From: Candidatus Uhrbacteria bacterium
GTDB taxonomy: Bacteria > Patescibacteriota > Patescibacteriia > CAIXNZ01
NCBI GenBank assembly: GCA_011046145.1
Contig: DSBA01000064.1
Location: 1 to 16,619, forward strand
Direction: 5' to 3'
Length of the DNA: 16,619 nucleotides
The notes under the pieces were generated by a model. That model saw only the letters and a list, made by a program, of their open reading frames with translations, ran no database searches and was not told the origin of the DNA. How positions within the stretch are numbered: position 1 is the first letter of the stretch; the number at the start of each line of letters is the position of its first letter. Position numbers and translations under genes: made by a program. Below are positions 1 to 6,545 of this stretch, in pieces.

Positions 1-41
1 AAGTTAATTATTAGTAAAATTAAAAACCCTTTGTTCTTATC

Positions 42-130
42 TGTCATCCTGAGCGCAGTCAAAGGATCTACTAAATTCATACCTTCTTCACGGAGCCCGC
101 CCTGAGCAGTGCGAAGGGTTCAGAATGACA
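42..130. repeat. Palindromic intergenic repeat with near-identical inverted ends
   Basis: The ends TGTCATCCTGA (42-52) and TCAGAATGACA (120-130) are inverted copies matching at 10 of 11 positions. Inside, CCTGAGCGCAGTCAAAGGATC and CCTGAGCAGTGCGAAGGGTTC are two related direct copies of a 21-base word. The element is GC-richer than its surroundings and encodes nothing convincing. From memory, wording very close to this recurs as a dispersed intergenic repeat in many bacterial drafts, but I cannot search. It lies just upstream of a strong promoter. Confidence 0.65.
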
Positions 131-156
131 AAGGGATTTTAATTTTGACATTATGC

Positions 157-186
157 TTGACAATTTTAGTCAAAATAATCTATAAT
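157..186 (+). promoter_or_regulatory. Consensus sigma-70 promoter for the small gene at 232
   Basis: A perfect -35 TTGACA (157-162) and perfect -10 TATAAT (181-186) are separated by 18 bases. A second perfect TTGACA lies at 145-150 but is too far from the -10 to pair with it. The predicted start point is near 193, giving a leader of about 39 bases before the ATG at 232. It is one of the two best promoter matches in the window. Confidence 0.85.
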
Positions 187-231
187 CAAAATATCATTTC
201 CAAACAAAGAATTTCAAAGGAGGAAAAATCA

Positions 232-558
232 ATGCTTGAAGCAACCGCTGGAGGTCTCTGCCGTAGCCGAAAAATGGGAGGATTTGGAAGGATCGAAATT
301 GCACCGGACGTAATAAAAGCCATTCAAGGACTTGCCCCTCAATGGGAAAAATTAAATCCCAAAAAAATCCTGGACATGGTTGACAGGGCGCTGCCTAAAA
401 TCCTAAGTTCAAAAGAAACATTATGTTTCCACATCCCCGGAGGAGGAAAAGTCAGTATTCCTGTCACCATCGAAGAAAACTTGACCAGCGGACCTCTGCA
501 AATTTCACTCCAACCTGAAAAACCAATTAAAACATTTCCGCCTCTAGTAGTGATTTAA
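232..558 (+). CDS. Hypothetical small protein, 108 aa, strongly expressed design
   Basis: I do not recognise this protein. The reading frame is open from 109, but the start is placed at 232 because AAAGGAGG (216-223) lies 8 bases before that ATG and the frame upstream runs through the promoter. The protein has no signal peptide or membrane segment. The middle (about residues 22-60) looks helical and amphipathic, followed by a Gly-rich PGGGK stretch and a probable beta-rich C-terminal third ending in hydrophobic residues. It is the only gene on this strand and is a self-contained unit: perfect promoter, strong ribosome binding site, gene, terminator. That design suggests high expression. It could be a small regulator or binding protein, but the sequence does not say which. 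Confidence 0.7.
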   Translation: MLEATAGGLCRSRKMGGFGRIEIAPDVIKAIQGLAPQWEKLNPKKILDMVDRALPKILSSKETLCFHIPGGGKVSIPVTIEENLTSGPLQISLQPEKPIKTFPPLVVI

Positions 559-580
559 AAAAATCACTAATCAAAATTTT

Positions 581-612
581 AAAGCCCGGTTCATCCAAGA
601 ACTGGGTTTTTA
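581..612 (+). terminator. Rho-independent terminator after the 232-558 gene
   Basis: AAAGCCCGGTTC (581-592) pairs with GAACTGGGTTTT (599-610), using G-U pairs that exist only in the + strand transcript, with a 6-base loop. A short T run ending at 611 follows. It sits 22 bases after the stop codon. The wobble pairs identify the strand. Confidence 0.7.
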
Positions 613-673
613 AAAAAATAAGTTTTCAAAATTCTCCCGAACAAGCCAATCAAGTGTTATTTTGCTTGACTTG

Positions 674-703
674 TCCGGAAGCCCCAAAAGGCTCCCGTTT
701 TTT
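674..703 (+). terminator. Possible second terminator between convergent genes
   Basis: CGGAAGCC and GGCTCCCG form a stem with one mismatch, followed by seven T (697-703) on the + strand. On the - strand the mismatch becomes a G-U pair but no T run follows. It overlaps the stop codon of the convergent hsp20 gene and may block read-through from the left. A further imperfect inverted repeat (ACAAG...TCAAG / CTTGA CTTGT) lies just before it at about 641-674. Confidence 0.4.
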
Positions 704-1155
704 TATTTCTTTTTCTGCAGACTAACCTTTTCGCCTTTTGATTTTTTAACAGCGACTTTAACTGTTTTTGTTTTGGCAATTTTAGCTAATGGAACTGTAA
801 TTTTCAAAATTCCATCTAAATACTCTGCCTTAGATTTATCCTCTTGAACTTCAGCGGGCAACAAGACGGAGCGGGAAAAACTACCGCTTTTGATTTCTTT
901 GCGGTAATAATTTTTTTCCTCAACTTCTGATTTTTTTTCTGTCTTGCCTTTGACAGTCAAAACATTGCCTTTAATTTCAATGTCAATATTTTTAGGGTCA
1001 AAATCAACAATCGGAGTTTTGACTACTAAACTGTCTTTTTCTTTATAAACATCCATGGCCGGCACAAAAGATTTTTCAGCCGGCAGCTGAAAATTACGCC
1101 AAAGTTGTTCCATGTCTTCCCAGGAATCAAAAGGTGTCCATTTGATGATTGCCAT
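703..1155 (-). CDS. hsp20: Hsp20/alpha-crystallin small heat-shock protein
   Basis: Small heat-shock proteins are ATP-independent holdases that bind unfolding cytoplasmic proteins and hand them to DnaK. The 150-residue length is typical. An N-terminal arm (1-32, with the usual F/W-rich start) precedes an alpha-crystallin domain of about 33-125. The domain shows the family signatures GSFSRSVLLP (91-100) and the A-x-x-x-D-G-x-L motif in AEYLDGILKITVP (110-122). A V-K-V candidate for the C-terminal IxI/V assembly motif follows, and the tail is Lys-rich. It is the third gene after hrcA and grpE on the same strand and is probably under the same CIRCE control. The start is supported by a GGGGA-like sequence about 9 bases upstream. 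Confidence 0.93.
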   Translation of the reverse strand: MAIIKWTPFDSWEDMEQLWRNFQLPAEKSFVPAMDVYKEKDSLVVKTPIVDFDPKNIDIEIKGNVLTVKGKTEKKSEVEEKNYYRKEIKSGSFSRSVLLPAEVQEDKSKAEYLDGILKITVPLAKIAKTKTVKVAVKKSKGEKVSLQKKK

Positions 1156-1175
1156 ATTTTTAGTTCCCCGCTTCC

Positions 1176-1195
1176 GCGCATAGCAACGTATGCGC
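1176..1195. repeat. Short perfect hairpin between grpE and hsp20
   Basis: GCGCATA (1176-1182) and TATGCGC (1189-1195) form a perfect 7-bp stem with a 6-base loop in a GC-rich patch within AT-rich spacer, 20 bases upstream of the hsp20 start. It could stabilise or partly terminate the operon mRNA, or be a fragment of a dispersed repeat. There is no T run, so it is not a standard terminator. Confidence 0.5.
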
Positions 1196-1215
1196 AGACT
1201 TAATTATTTTAATGT

Positions 1216-1279
1216 CAAAATTCAAAACTTTTGTTATTTTAATTTTAAATTTTGTTATTATTTTATCTTTTGAATTTTG
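1216..1279. repeat. AT-rich inverted repeat, CAAAATTCAAAA type
   Basis: CAAAATTCAAAA (1216-1227) and TTTTGAATTTTG (1268-1279) are perfect 12-base inverted copies. Related words occur at 14492-14601, and a CTC-for-TTC variant at 8664-8716, always between genes. This suggests a repeat family rather than chance AT bias. Confidence 0.5.
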
Positions 1280-1289
1280 TTATTTGTCT

Positions 1290-1766
1290 TTATTCACCTA
1301 CAATTACCTTGGCCGGTATAATCACCTGCCCATTAAGCTTATAGCCGGAACTAACTTCTTTAATTATCAAATCTTTTTTGCCTTCAGCCTTTTCCTTAGC
1401 CACTGCTTCGTGCAAATTATGGTCAAACTTTTCGCCGACAGTCTTGATTTTTTCCAAACCATTATCAGTTAAAAAATCTTCCAATTGTTTTTTTATCTGA
1501 AAAACCCCCACCACCCAATTTTCTTTTATCGCTTCTTCGGGCACATGTTCAGTTGCTTTAGCAAAATTATCTAAAATCGGAATCAAATCAACAAGTAAAC
1601 CAACTTTGACGAAATCAGCAATGGCCGCAAATTTTTTATCTGTTTCTTTTTTAAGATTTTCGTAATCAGCTTTGGCCCGCTGCCAACCTTTTAAATTCTC
1701 TTCGCATTGGGTTTTAAGTTGTTCAAGTTCAATTTGCTCTTTTTTTTGTGATTTAAAATTTGTCAT
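1290..1766 (-). CDS. grpE: GrpE, nucleotide exchange factor of DnaK
   Basis: GrpE releases ADP from DnaK as part of the cytoplasmic Hsp70 folding cycle. The 158-residue protein has the expected order. A charged helical N-terminal half (about 1-50, with the motif RAKADYENLKKE at 30-41) forms the dimer coiled coil. A helical middle carries LLVDLIPILDNFAKA, and the small C-terminal beta domain carries the typical FDHNLHEAVA and the ending NGQVIIPAKVIV. The start is supported by AAAGG 7 bases upstream. It is shorter than the E. coli form (about 197), mainly in the N-terminal arm. It lies between hrcA and hsp20; dnaK and dnaJ, which usually follow grpE, are absent from the window. Confidence 0.95.
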   Translation of the reverse strand: MTNFKSQKKEQIELEQLKTQCEENLKGWQRAKADYENLKKETDKKFAAIADFVKVGLLVDLIPILDNFAKATEHVPEEAIKENWVVGVFQIKKQLEDFLTDNGLEKIKTVGEKFDHNLHEAVAKEKAEGKKDLIIKEVSSGYKLNGQVIIPAKVIVGE

Positions 1767-1825
1767 TTGACCTTTATTTGTTATTTAAATTTTGTCATTT
1801 GTAATTTGAAACAATTTTTCATAAA

Positions 1826-2521
1826 TTAAACACTAGCTAAAGAATTACGGATATATTCAACTAAAGCCAAATTCCGATTATAATCCATTCTTTTGGGACC
1901 TAAAATTATAAACAAGCCTGATTTTTTATCTTTTAAAAAATAACGTCCAATTACAGACGAGCAATCATCGCCAAAGGGGTTTTTAGAGCCGATTAAAATT
2001 TCTACCTTATTAATCTGGTCAAAAATCTTACTTACAACATCATCCAAATGATCGATCACTTGAGACATGTTACAAATTAAATTCTGCTCGCTAAATTCCG
2101 GCTTTTTAAACAACTTTGCCAAACCAGTATAATAAATATTATTTTTATCAAAAGCCACAATTACGGTTTCCTCGGCCAATTCAACAACATTCTTTGCCAA
2201 GCTCTTTAAAATTTGATCCTGATCCAATTTAACTTTCAGAACCTGATTAAAACTATTGCGCCAACTGGCTTTGATTTCTTTCTTTCCCACGAAATTATCA
2301 ACATAAAACTGATAGCCTTTTTCTGTTGGCACGCGACCGGCAGATGTATGCGGCTGATAAATTAAGCCTTGTTTTTCCAAATCAGCCATTTCATTTCTGA
2401 CCGTGGCAGAAGAGACTTTCAGCCCTGTTTTTTCTACCAAAAAAGTGGAGCCAACAGGTTCAGCAGTCTGGATATGTTCGTTAATAATCAAATTTAATAA
2501 TTTTTTTTGACGTTCGTTCAT
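1826..2521 (-). CDS. hrcA: HrcA, heat-inducible transcription repressor (short form)
   Basis: HrcA binds CIRCE operators and represses chaperone operons; its folding depends on the chaperonin, giving feedback control. Residues 1-75 form the winged-helix DNA-binding domain, with SSATVRNEMADLEKQGLI as recognition region and HTSAGRVPTEKGYQFYVD following. The C-terminus GPKRMDYNRNLALVEYI matches the family end. At 231 residues it is about 100 shorter than typical HrcA. Both ends are conserved, so the shortage is internal, probably the inserted dimerisation domain. GGGAG lies 5 bases before the ATG. It heads hrcA-grpE-hsp20 and a CIRCE lies upstream, so autoregulation is expected. Confidence 0.94.
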   Translation of the reverse strand: MNERQKKLLNLIINEHIQTAEPVGSTFLVEKTGLKVSSATVRNEMADLEKQGLIYQPHTSAGRVPTEKGYQFYVDNFVGKKEIKASWRNSFNQVLKVKLDQDQILKSLAKNVVELAEETVIVAFDKNNIYYTGLAKLFKKPEFSEQNLICNMSQVIDHLDDVVSKIFDQINKVEILIGSKNPFGDDCSSVIGRYFLKDKKSGLFIILGPKRMDYNRNLALVEYIRNSLASV

Positions 2522-2548
2522 AAGCTCCCGGCAAAATTACAAATATAC

Positions 2549-2663
2549 TTACAAATCATACAAAAAATTACAATTCTTAATTATTAAAGCAACCTTTTTG
2601 TAAAATTCGTATAATGATTTGTAAATTCGTTGGGCTTTAAAGTTAATTGCACCCAAAGCCCAA
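2549..2663 (-). promoter_or_regulatory. Structured 5' leader of the hrcA operon
   Basis: Between the predicted start point (about 2674) and the hrcA ATG lie roughly 150 untranslated bases with two inverted repeats. TTGGGCTTT (2630-2638) and AAAGCCCAA (2655-2663) are perfect over 9 bases with a 16-base loop. TTACAAATCAT (2549-2559) and ATGATTTGTAA (2614-2624) are perfect over 11 bases, and extend to 15 with a one-base bulge. The leader is long for this compact genome and could affect translation or RNA stability. The function is inferred only from structure. Confidence 0.45.
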
Positions 2664-2680
2664 ATAGCGCATTTACCTTT

Positions 2681-2709
2681 ATTATAATCAAAGAGTTAGC
2701 AGTCGTCAA
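2681..2709 (-). promoter_or_regulatory. Sigma-70 promoter of the hrcA-grpE-hsp20 operon
   Basis: On the - strand, TTGACG (complement of 2704-2709) and a perfect TATAAT (complement of 2681-2686) are separated by exactly 17 bases. The -35 box and most of the spacer lie inside the CIRCE operator, so HrcA binding would block RNA polymerase. Confidence 0.8.
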
Positions 2710-2722
2710 GTGGGAGTGCTAA
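2696..2722. promoter_or_regulatory. CIRCE operator (HrcA binding site)
   Basis: The sequence is TTAGCAGTC, 9 bases, GAGTGCTAA. The known CIRCE consensus is TTAGCACTC-N9-GAGTGCTAA, so only one of 18 conserved positions differs (G for C at position 7 of the left arm) and the spacer length is exact. It overlaps the -35 box of the promoter that reads into hrcA. Confidence 0.93.
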
Positions 2723-2777
2723 TAGCCTGCGAAATACGAATCTTTTACGAATATACGAAAATTTCTTAAAAACAAAA

Positions 2778-2873
2778 GGGCGGCTGGGTGCGAGATCGGA
2801 AGGACACTCTTTAGAGTGTTACAAGTAGCAGACTAAAGTCTGTCTTTTCCCCACATTCCGCACCCAGCCGCCC
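2778..2873. repeat. Composite palindromic element A (outer stem with two inner hairpins)
   Basis: A perfect 15-base outer inverted repeat, GGGCGGCTGGGTGCG (2778-2792) and its complement (2859-2873), encloses two small hairpins. These are ACACTCTTTAGAGTGT (2804-2819) and CAGACTAAAGTCTG (2829-2842). The second is preceded by GTAG, the tetranucleotide found at the foot of REP hairpins recognised by RAYT/TnpA-REP transposases. The cores CTTTAG (2809-2814) and CTAAAG (2833-2838) face in opposite directions, as in a REPIN-like pair. It lies between the operator of the hrcA operon and the 3' end of the export operon and could also end transcription of the latter, although no T run follows. Confidence 0.7.
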
Positions 2874-2888
2874 GTATAAAGCAACCCC

Positions 2889-3036
2889 ATCCGACCTCAC
2901 CAATGTCCGCCGTAGCCCTCAATAGCGAAGCGAAGGATGGGCGAAGGCGGATCCAACCTCATACAACCTCATTCCACCTCATCCAACCTCATATAACCTC
3001 ATATAACCTCATCATCCAACCTCATCATCCAACCTA
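2889..3036. repeat. Decamer tandem array (consensus ATNNAACCTC), interrupted by a hairpin
   Basis: Eight units of ten bases run from 2951 to 3036: six back to back (2951-3010), then two preceded by an extra ATC. The last unit ends in the stop codon of the permease gene. A ninth unit (ATCCGACCTC, 2889-2898) lies on the far side of the hairpin at 2906-2951, so the array appears split by it. In the permease transcript the unit reads GAGGTTNNAT and forms the 3' untranslated region. No protein is implied because the unit is not a multiple of three. Confidence 0.75.
2906..2951. repeat. Hairpin repeat with TCCGCC/GGCGGA ends inside the decamer array
   Basis: TCCGCC (2906-2911) pairs with GGCGGA (2946-2951), and inside it GCCC (2915-2918) pairs with GGGC (2939-2942), giving a 10-bp interrupted stem. 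The word TCCGCC also opens palindromes at 4338 and 13986, hinting at a shared repeat family. Confidence 0.55.
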
Positions 3037-4290
3037 CTCTTTGCGTAGCGCCACCATCGGATCTAAGCTAGCTGCTTGGCGGGCAGGATAAAGGCCGGCG
3101 ATTAAACCCGCGGCAATTGACATGCCAGCAGCTAAGGCAATATAAGTCAAAGATAAATAAAATTGCCAGTTAAATCCATAATAATTTATAGCCACATAAC
3201 TGATTAAAAATGACAAGCTCACACCCAAAGCAATGCCCAAAACTCCGCCCCAAATAGTTATAATTATTGCTTCGGTTAAAAATTGGTTTAAAATATCTGA
3301 ATATTTTGCGCCCAGTGCTTTTCTTAAACCTATTTCAAAAGTCCTTTCTGAAACAGAAACGTACATCACGTTCATAATGCCTATGCCTCCTACAAGCAAA
3401 GAAATTAAAGCGATTGCAAATAATAAAATTGTTATAACACCTGTTACTGTATCTAAAAGTTCCAAAGCTTCTTGAGAAGACATGACAATAAAATCATCTT
3501 TTGTAGGGTCAGTAATATCATGCGATTCCCTCATAATCAAAGTAATATCTTCTGCTGTTTGGCGAGCCAGAGAATTGTCATAAGGCTGGGCAAAAATAAA
3601 AGTAAGATGATCAATGCCTAAAATTAATTTTTGCATGGTGACATTGGGCAAAAAAATAACATCATCCATTGAGAAAAAACCAGCTGATCCTTTTTCAGCC
3701 ATAACGCCGACCACTCTGAAATTCTGCCGCCCGATTCTTATACTTTTATTAATAGGATCCTCATCGCCAAACAAAGTTTCTTTAATGCCGCTGCCCAAAA
3801 CAGCGACTTTTGCCAGGCCTTTTTCTTCAGCTTCAGTATAAAATCTGCCCTGCATAATTTCACCAGGATCAATATCAATAAAACTGGCGGAAACGCCAAA
3901 AAGCATTGTAATCTTATTTTTTTCCTTATAGCTGGCAACTTCCTGGGCAACATTTCCAGCATAATAATCCCTGATATTAGGGTGTTTTTTTATCTCTTCA
4001 GCGTCAGATATTTTCAAAGTCGTAATGCTTATTCCTTGGGCAAGGCCCCCTACATTTTCAATTGATGTATGAGCCGTGCTTGGCACTTTTATTTCTACTT
4101 CTATCCAATCAGTGCCAAAAACCGTCATTTGCCCGGTAATAAAATCTTTTATAGCCTGGCCAGCTGAAAGCACAACAATTACTACTGCAATGCCGACTGT
4201 AACGCCTAAAACAGTCAAAACAGCCCTTAGCTTATGCCGCCAAAGCGCTTCACTTGCCAAATTAAAATTTTTCTTAAATGTTTTAAACAT
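3034..4290 (-). CDS. MacB/FtsX-type ABC transporter permease (second copy)
   Basis: This is a membrane permease of the MacB-like class, which uses ATP hydrolysis in the cytoplasm to drive movement of extracytoplasmic substrates such as peptides, antibiotics or lipids. It has 418 residues from the chosen start. A first transmembrane helix (about 20-42, LRAVLTVLGVTVGIAVVIVVLSAG) precedes a large outer MacB-PCD domain. Three C-terminal FtsX-type helices follow, with GGIGIMNVMYVSVSERTFEIGLRKALGA between the first two. The frame is open up to 4389, but the extra 33 residues are encoded by a palindromic repeat and look non-native, so I start at the ATG at 4290 (MFKTFKKN), which resembles the start of its neighbour. 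Neither start has a clear ribosome binding site. It is a paralogue of the gene just upstream. Confidence 0.88.
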   Translation of the reverse strand: MFKTFKKNFNLASEALWRHKLRAVLTVLGVTVGIAVVIVVLSAGQAIKDFITGQMTVFGTDWIEVEIKVPSTAHTSIENVGGLAQGISITTLKISDAEEIKKHPNIRDYYAGNVAQEVASYKEKNKITMLFGVSASFIDIDPGEIMQGRFYTEAEEKGLAKVAVLGSGIKETLFGDEDPINKSIRIGRQNFRVVGVMAEKGSAGFFSMDDVIFLPNVTMQKLILGIDHLTFIFAQPYDNSLARQTAEDITLIMRESHDITDPTKDDFIVMSSQEALELLDTVTGVITILLFAIALISLLVGGIGIMNVMYVSVSERTFEIGLRKALGAKYSDILNQFLTEAIIITIWGGVLGIALGVSLSFLISYVAINYYGFNWQFYLSLTYIALAAGMSIAAGLIAGLYPARQAASLDPMVALRKE

Positions 4291-4333
4291 AATTCGCAGA
4301 TTTTTATTAAATTTGCCTGCACGCCACAGTTTT

Positions 4334-4382
4334 TCTGTCCGCCGAAGTTCGCAGAACAAAAATGGAAGCAAAGGCTGACAGA
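4334..4382. repeat. Palindromic insert between the two permease genes
   Basis: TCTGTCCGCC (4334-4343) and GGCTGACAGA (4373-4382) are inverted copies with 9 of 10 positions matching. The insert occupies most of the 101 bases between the upstream stop codon and the proposed ATG at 4290. It happens to be open in the frame of the downstream permease. Confidence 0.55.
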
Positions 4383-4391
4383 TTCGCATTA

Positions 4392-5633
4392 TTACTCATA
4401 CTGCAAAGCTTCAATCGGATTTAATTTTGAAGCCTTATAAGCCGGATAAATGCCAAAAACCAAGCCAACTAAAATAGCAATTGAGCAGGAAAGCCCAATA
4501 GCTAAAATTGAAATAATAAAATCCCAGTCAAATCCCATATAACGAGCGACAAAAGAAACCAGCCAGGAAAAAAACACACCAACAAATACGCCCAATATCC
4601 CTCCGCTTAAAGTCAAAGCAATAGTTTCAAATAAAAATTGGTTAAGAATATTTTTATTTTTAGCGCCAATGGCTTTGCACAAACCTATTTCCCTGGTTCT
4701 CTCCGTTATATTTATCAGCATAATATTCATAATGCCAATGCCGCCAACCAGCAAAGAAATAGCTGCTATTGCCGCCAAAAAATAAGTTAAGGAATTGGTT
4801 ATGCTGGAAAAAATTTCCATGGACTGGGTTTGCGCCCTAATGCTAAAATCATCAAATTCTCCTGCCCTTAGATTATGGCGATCCCTTAAAATAGCCCCGA
4901 TATCTTCTATTGCCCGATCAACATTTTCATTTGAATCTATTTTGACCCTGGCCAAAGAAACATGATCTATGCCCAAAAGCAATTTTTGGCCTGTTGTGAT
5001 TGGAATCAAGACTAAATTATCCTGGTTCTGAAAACCTTGCACTCCCAACTCCGGCATAATGCCAATGACTTTAAACTGCTGTTTCTTTATTTTTATTGTT
5101 TGGCCAAGAGGATCCAGCTCTTCAAATAATTCTTTTTTTACATTATGGCCAAGCACTGCTACTCTGGCCATGTTTTTTTCTTCATCTTCATTAAAAAACC
5201 GGCCGATAGCCACTCTTCTTTCGTGAACATCAACATAACTGGCAGTCGTAGCCACAAAAGTTCCGTCAAGCTGATTATTGCGCCAAGCCATAGTGCCTGT
5301 CCCTTGGACATAATAAGTAACTGCCAAAACATGGGGGGCGTTTCTCTCATCTAAAAGGGCGTCTATATCTTCATTTTTCAAACTTGTATTAACCGTGCCA
5401 AAAACAGAAGGAGGCGGACCTTTTTCTTCAGAAGCCCCCGGGAAAATAGCTATTAAATCAGTACCAAAACCCCTGACTTGATTTAAAATTAAGCTTTGCG
5501 CGCCGGCTCCGACTGAAATTATAATGATTACCGAAGCCACACCAATAATAATCCCGAGCATTGTTAAAAATGTTCGGGTTTTTTTTGATTTTAAACCGCT
5601 AAAAGCAATTCGGATGGAAGTTTTAAAATCCAT
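4392..5633 (-). CDS. MacB/FtsX-type ABC transporter permease (first copy)
   Basis: This 413-residue permease belongs to the same system as the ATPase and adaptor upstream. Helix 1 is at about 20-42 (TFLTMLGIIIGVASVIIIISVGAG), followed by an outer MacB-PCD domain of roughly 230 residues and three C-terminal helices. The conserved FtsX block GGIGIMNIMLINITERTREIGLCKAIGA sits after the second helix, and the end NPIEALQYE is typical. Separate ATPase and permease polypeptides resemble the YknY/YknZ arrangement of Gram-positives rather than fused MacB. Its stop codon lies 101 bases before the start of the second permease. Two different permeases suggest a heterodimer, although two alternative homodimers are possible. 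Confidence 0.92.
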   Translation of the reverse strand: MDFKTSIRIAFSGLKSKKTRTFLTMLGIIIGVASVIIIISVGAGAQSLILNQVRGFGTDLIAIFPGASEEKGPPPSVFGTVNTSLKNEDIDALLDERNAPHVLAVTYYVQGTGTMAWRNNQLDGTFVATTASYVDVHERRVAIGRFFNEDEEKNMARVAVLGHNVKKELFEELDPLGQTIKIKKQQFKVIGIMPELGVQGFQNQDNLVLIPITTGQKLLLGIDHVSLARVKIDSNENVDRAIEDIGAILRDRHNLRAGEFDDFSIRAQTQSMEIFSSITNSLTYFLAAIAAISLLVGGIGIMNIMLINITERTREIGLCKAIGAKNKNILNQFLFETIALTLSGGILGVFVGVFFSWLVSFVARYMGFDWDFIISILAIGLSCSIAILVGLVFGIYPAYKASKLNPIEALQYE

Positions 5634-5675
5634 AAATTTTTAATAACCAATAATCAAATCCCAACCTTCTTCGGC

Positions 5676-5709
5676 CAATAACCAAAACAATAATAGTGGT
5701 TGGTTATTG
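5676..5709. repeat. Inverted repeat between the ATPase and first permease genes
   Basis: CAATAACCAA (5676-5685) and TTGGTTATTG (5700-5709) are perfect 10-base inverted copies with a 14-base loop. A third copy of AATAACCAA lies at 5642-5650. The hairpin would form in the operon mRNA 14 bases after the ATPase stop, and may tune expression of the permeases. There is no T run. Confidence 0.5.
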
Positions 5710-5723
5710 AAATTTAAAATAAG

Positions 5724-6449
5724 CTATTTAGTCAAATCATTTTCATTTTTAGCTAATAATTGATGCTTAACTTTAAAATCATCTACTATTTTTCCGTCAA
5801 TAATTTTTATGATCCGGCGCGCGTGTTCGGCCGTGTATTTTTCATGGGTAACTAAAACAATTGTCTTGCCTTCTTCATTTAAACTTTGGAGGATTTCCAT
5901 AATCTGCTTGCCGCTTTTTGAATCCAAATTTCCAGTCGGCTCATCAGCAAAAATAATCTCAGGCTGGTTAACTAAAGAACGGGCTATAGCTACTCTTTGT
6001 TTTTCACCGCCTGAAAGTTGGTTGGAAAGATTATCTTTGCGATGATAAAGCCCTACTGACTTAATAGCCTTTTCCACAGCTTCATCTCCAATATTTTTAT
6101 CGCTATAAACTAAAGGCAGACGGACATTGTCATAAACACTGGTTCTCTGCAATAAATTAAAAGCTTGAAAAATAAAACCGACCTCCTGATTGCGTATCCC
6201 TGCCAATTCATCTTCTGTCAAATCACTTATTTTCTTGCCTTTATAATAATATTCGCCAGAAGTCGGCTTTTCTAAAAATCCCATAATATGCATCAAAGTG
6301 GATTTGCCAGAACCAGACGGGCCCATAATGGCCACAAATTCACCTTTTTGCAATTCCAAATTAATATCAAACAAAACCTTAGTCACCACTTCTTCATTTG
6401 CATATTCTTTGCAGATATTGATTAATTTTATTAATGGTTTTTCTGCCAT
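5724..6449 (-). CDS. ABC transporter ATP-binding protein (MacB/LolD/YknY class)
   Basis: This is the cytoplasmic ATPase driving the two permeases downstream. All ABC motifs are present in its 241 residues: Walker A GPSGSGKST (43-51), Q-loop at Gln95, signature LSGGEKQR (145-152), Walker B EIIFADE (164-170), D-loop GNLDS, and switch His202. The signature LSGGEKQRVAIARSL and the ADEPTGNLDSKSG stretch are typical of the MacB/LolD subfamily. It is preceded by the adaptor gene and followed by the permeases on the same strand. There is no clear ribosome binding site before the ATG at 6449, as for most genes in this operon. Confidence 0.95.
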   Translation of the reverse strand: MAEKPLIKLINICKEYANEEVVTKVLFDINLELQKGEFVAIMGPSGSGKSTLMHIMGFLEKPTSGEYYYKGKKISDLTEDELAGIRNQEVGFIFQAFNLLQRTSVYDNVRLPLVYSDKNIGDEAVEKAIKSVGLYHRKDNLSNQLSGGEKQRVAIARSLVNQPEIIFADEPTGNLDSKSGKQIMEILQSLNEEGKTIVLVTHEKYTAEHARRIIKIIDGKIVDDFKVKHQLLAKNENDLTK

Positions 6450-6476
6450 ATTTTATGATAGTAAATTAAACCAATT

Positions 6477-6519
6477 AGCGAAACAAATAAATTAATCAGC
6501 TTAATTTACTTACCTCGCT
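6477..6519. repeat. Imperfect palindrome between adaptor and ATPase genes
   Basis: TAAATTAA (6488-6495) and TTAATTTA (6501-6508) form a perfect 8-bp AT stem with a 5-base loop, flanked by AGCGA (6477-6481) and TCGCT (6515-6519). It lies in the 96-base gap after the adaptor stop codon. Much of it is AT-rich, so chance is possible. Confidence 0.35.
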
Positions 6520-6545
6520 TATTTCACTTACCCAGCTCTTTATAT

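Noticed and set aside
2733..2763. Three close TACGAA words upstream of CIRCE as regulator binding sites
   Set aside because: Spacing is irregular and the surrounding AT-rich sequence makes chance likely.
2696..3036. CRISPR array
   Set aside because: The repeats are 10 bases and contiguous without spacers, and the hairpins are unrelated to each other; no cas genes are present.
2903..3091. Open frame rich in HTTSFHLIQPH-type repeats
   Set aside because: It is the translated decamer tandem array and runs into the permease gene on the other strand; no start signal.
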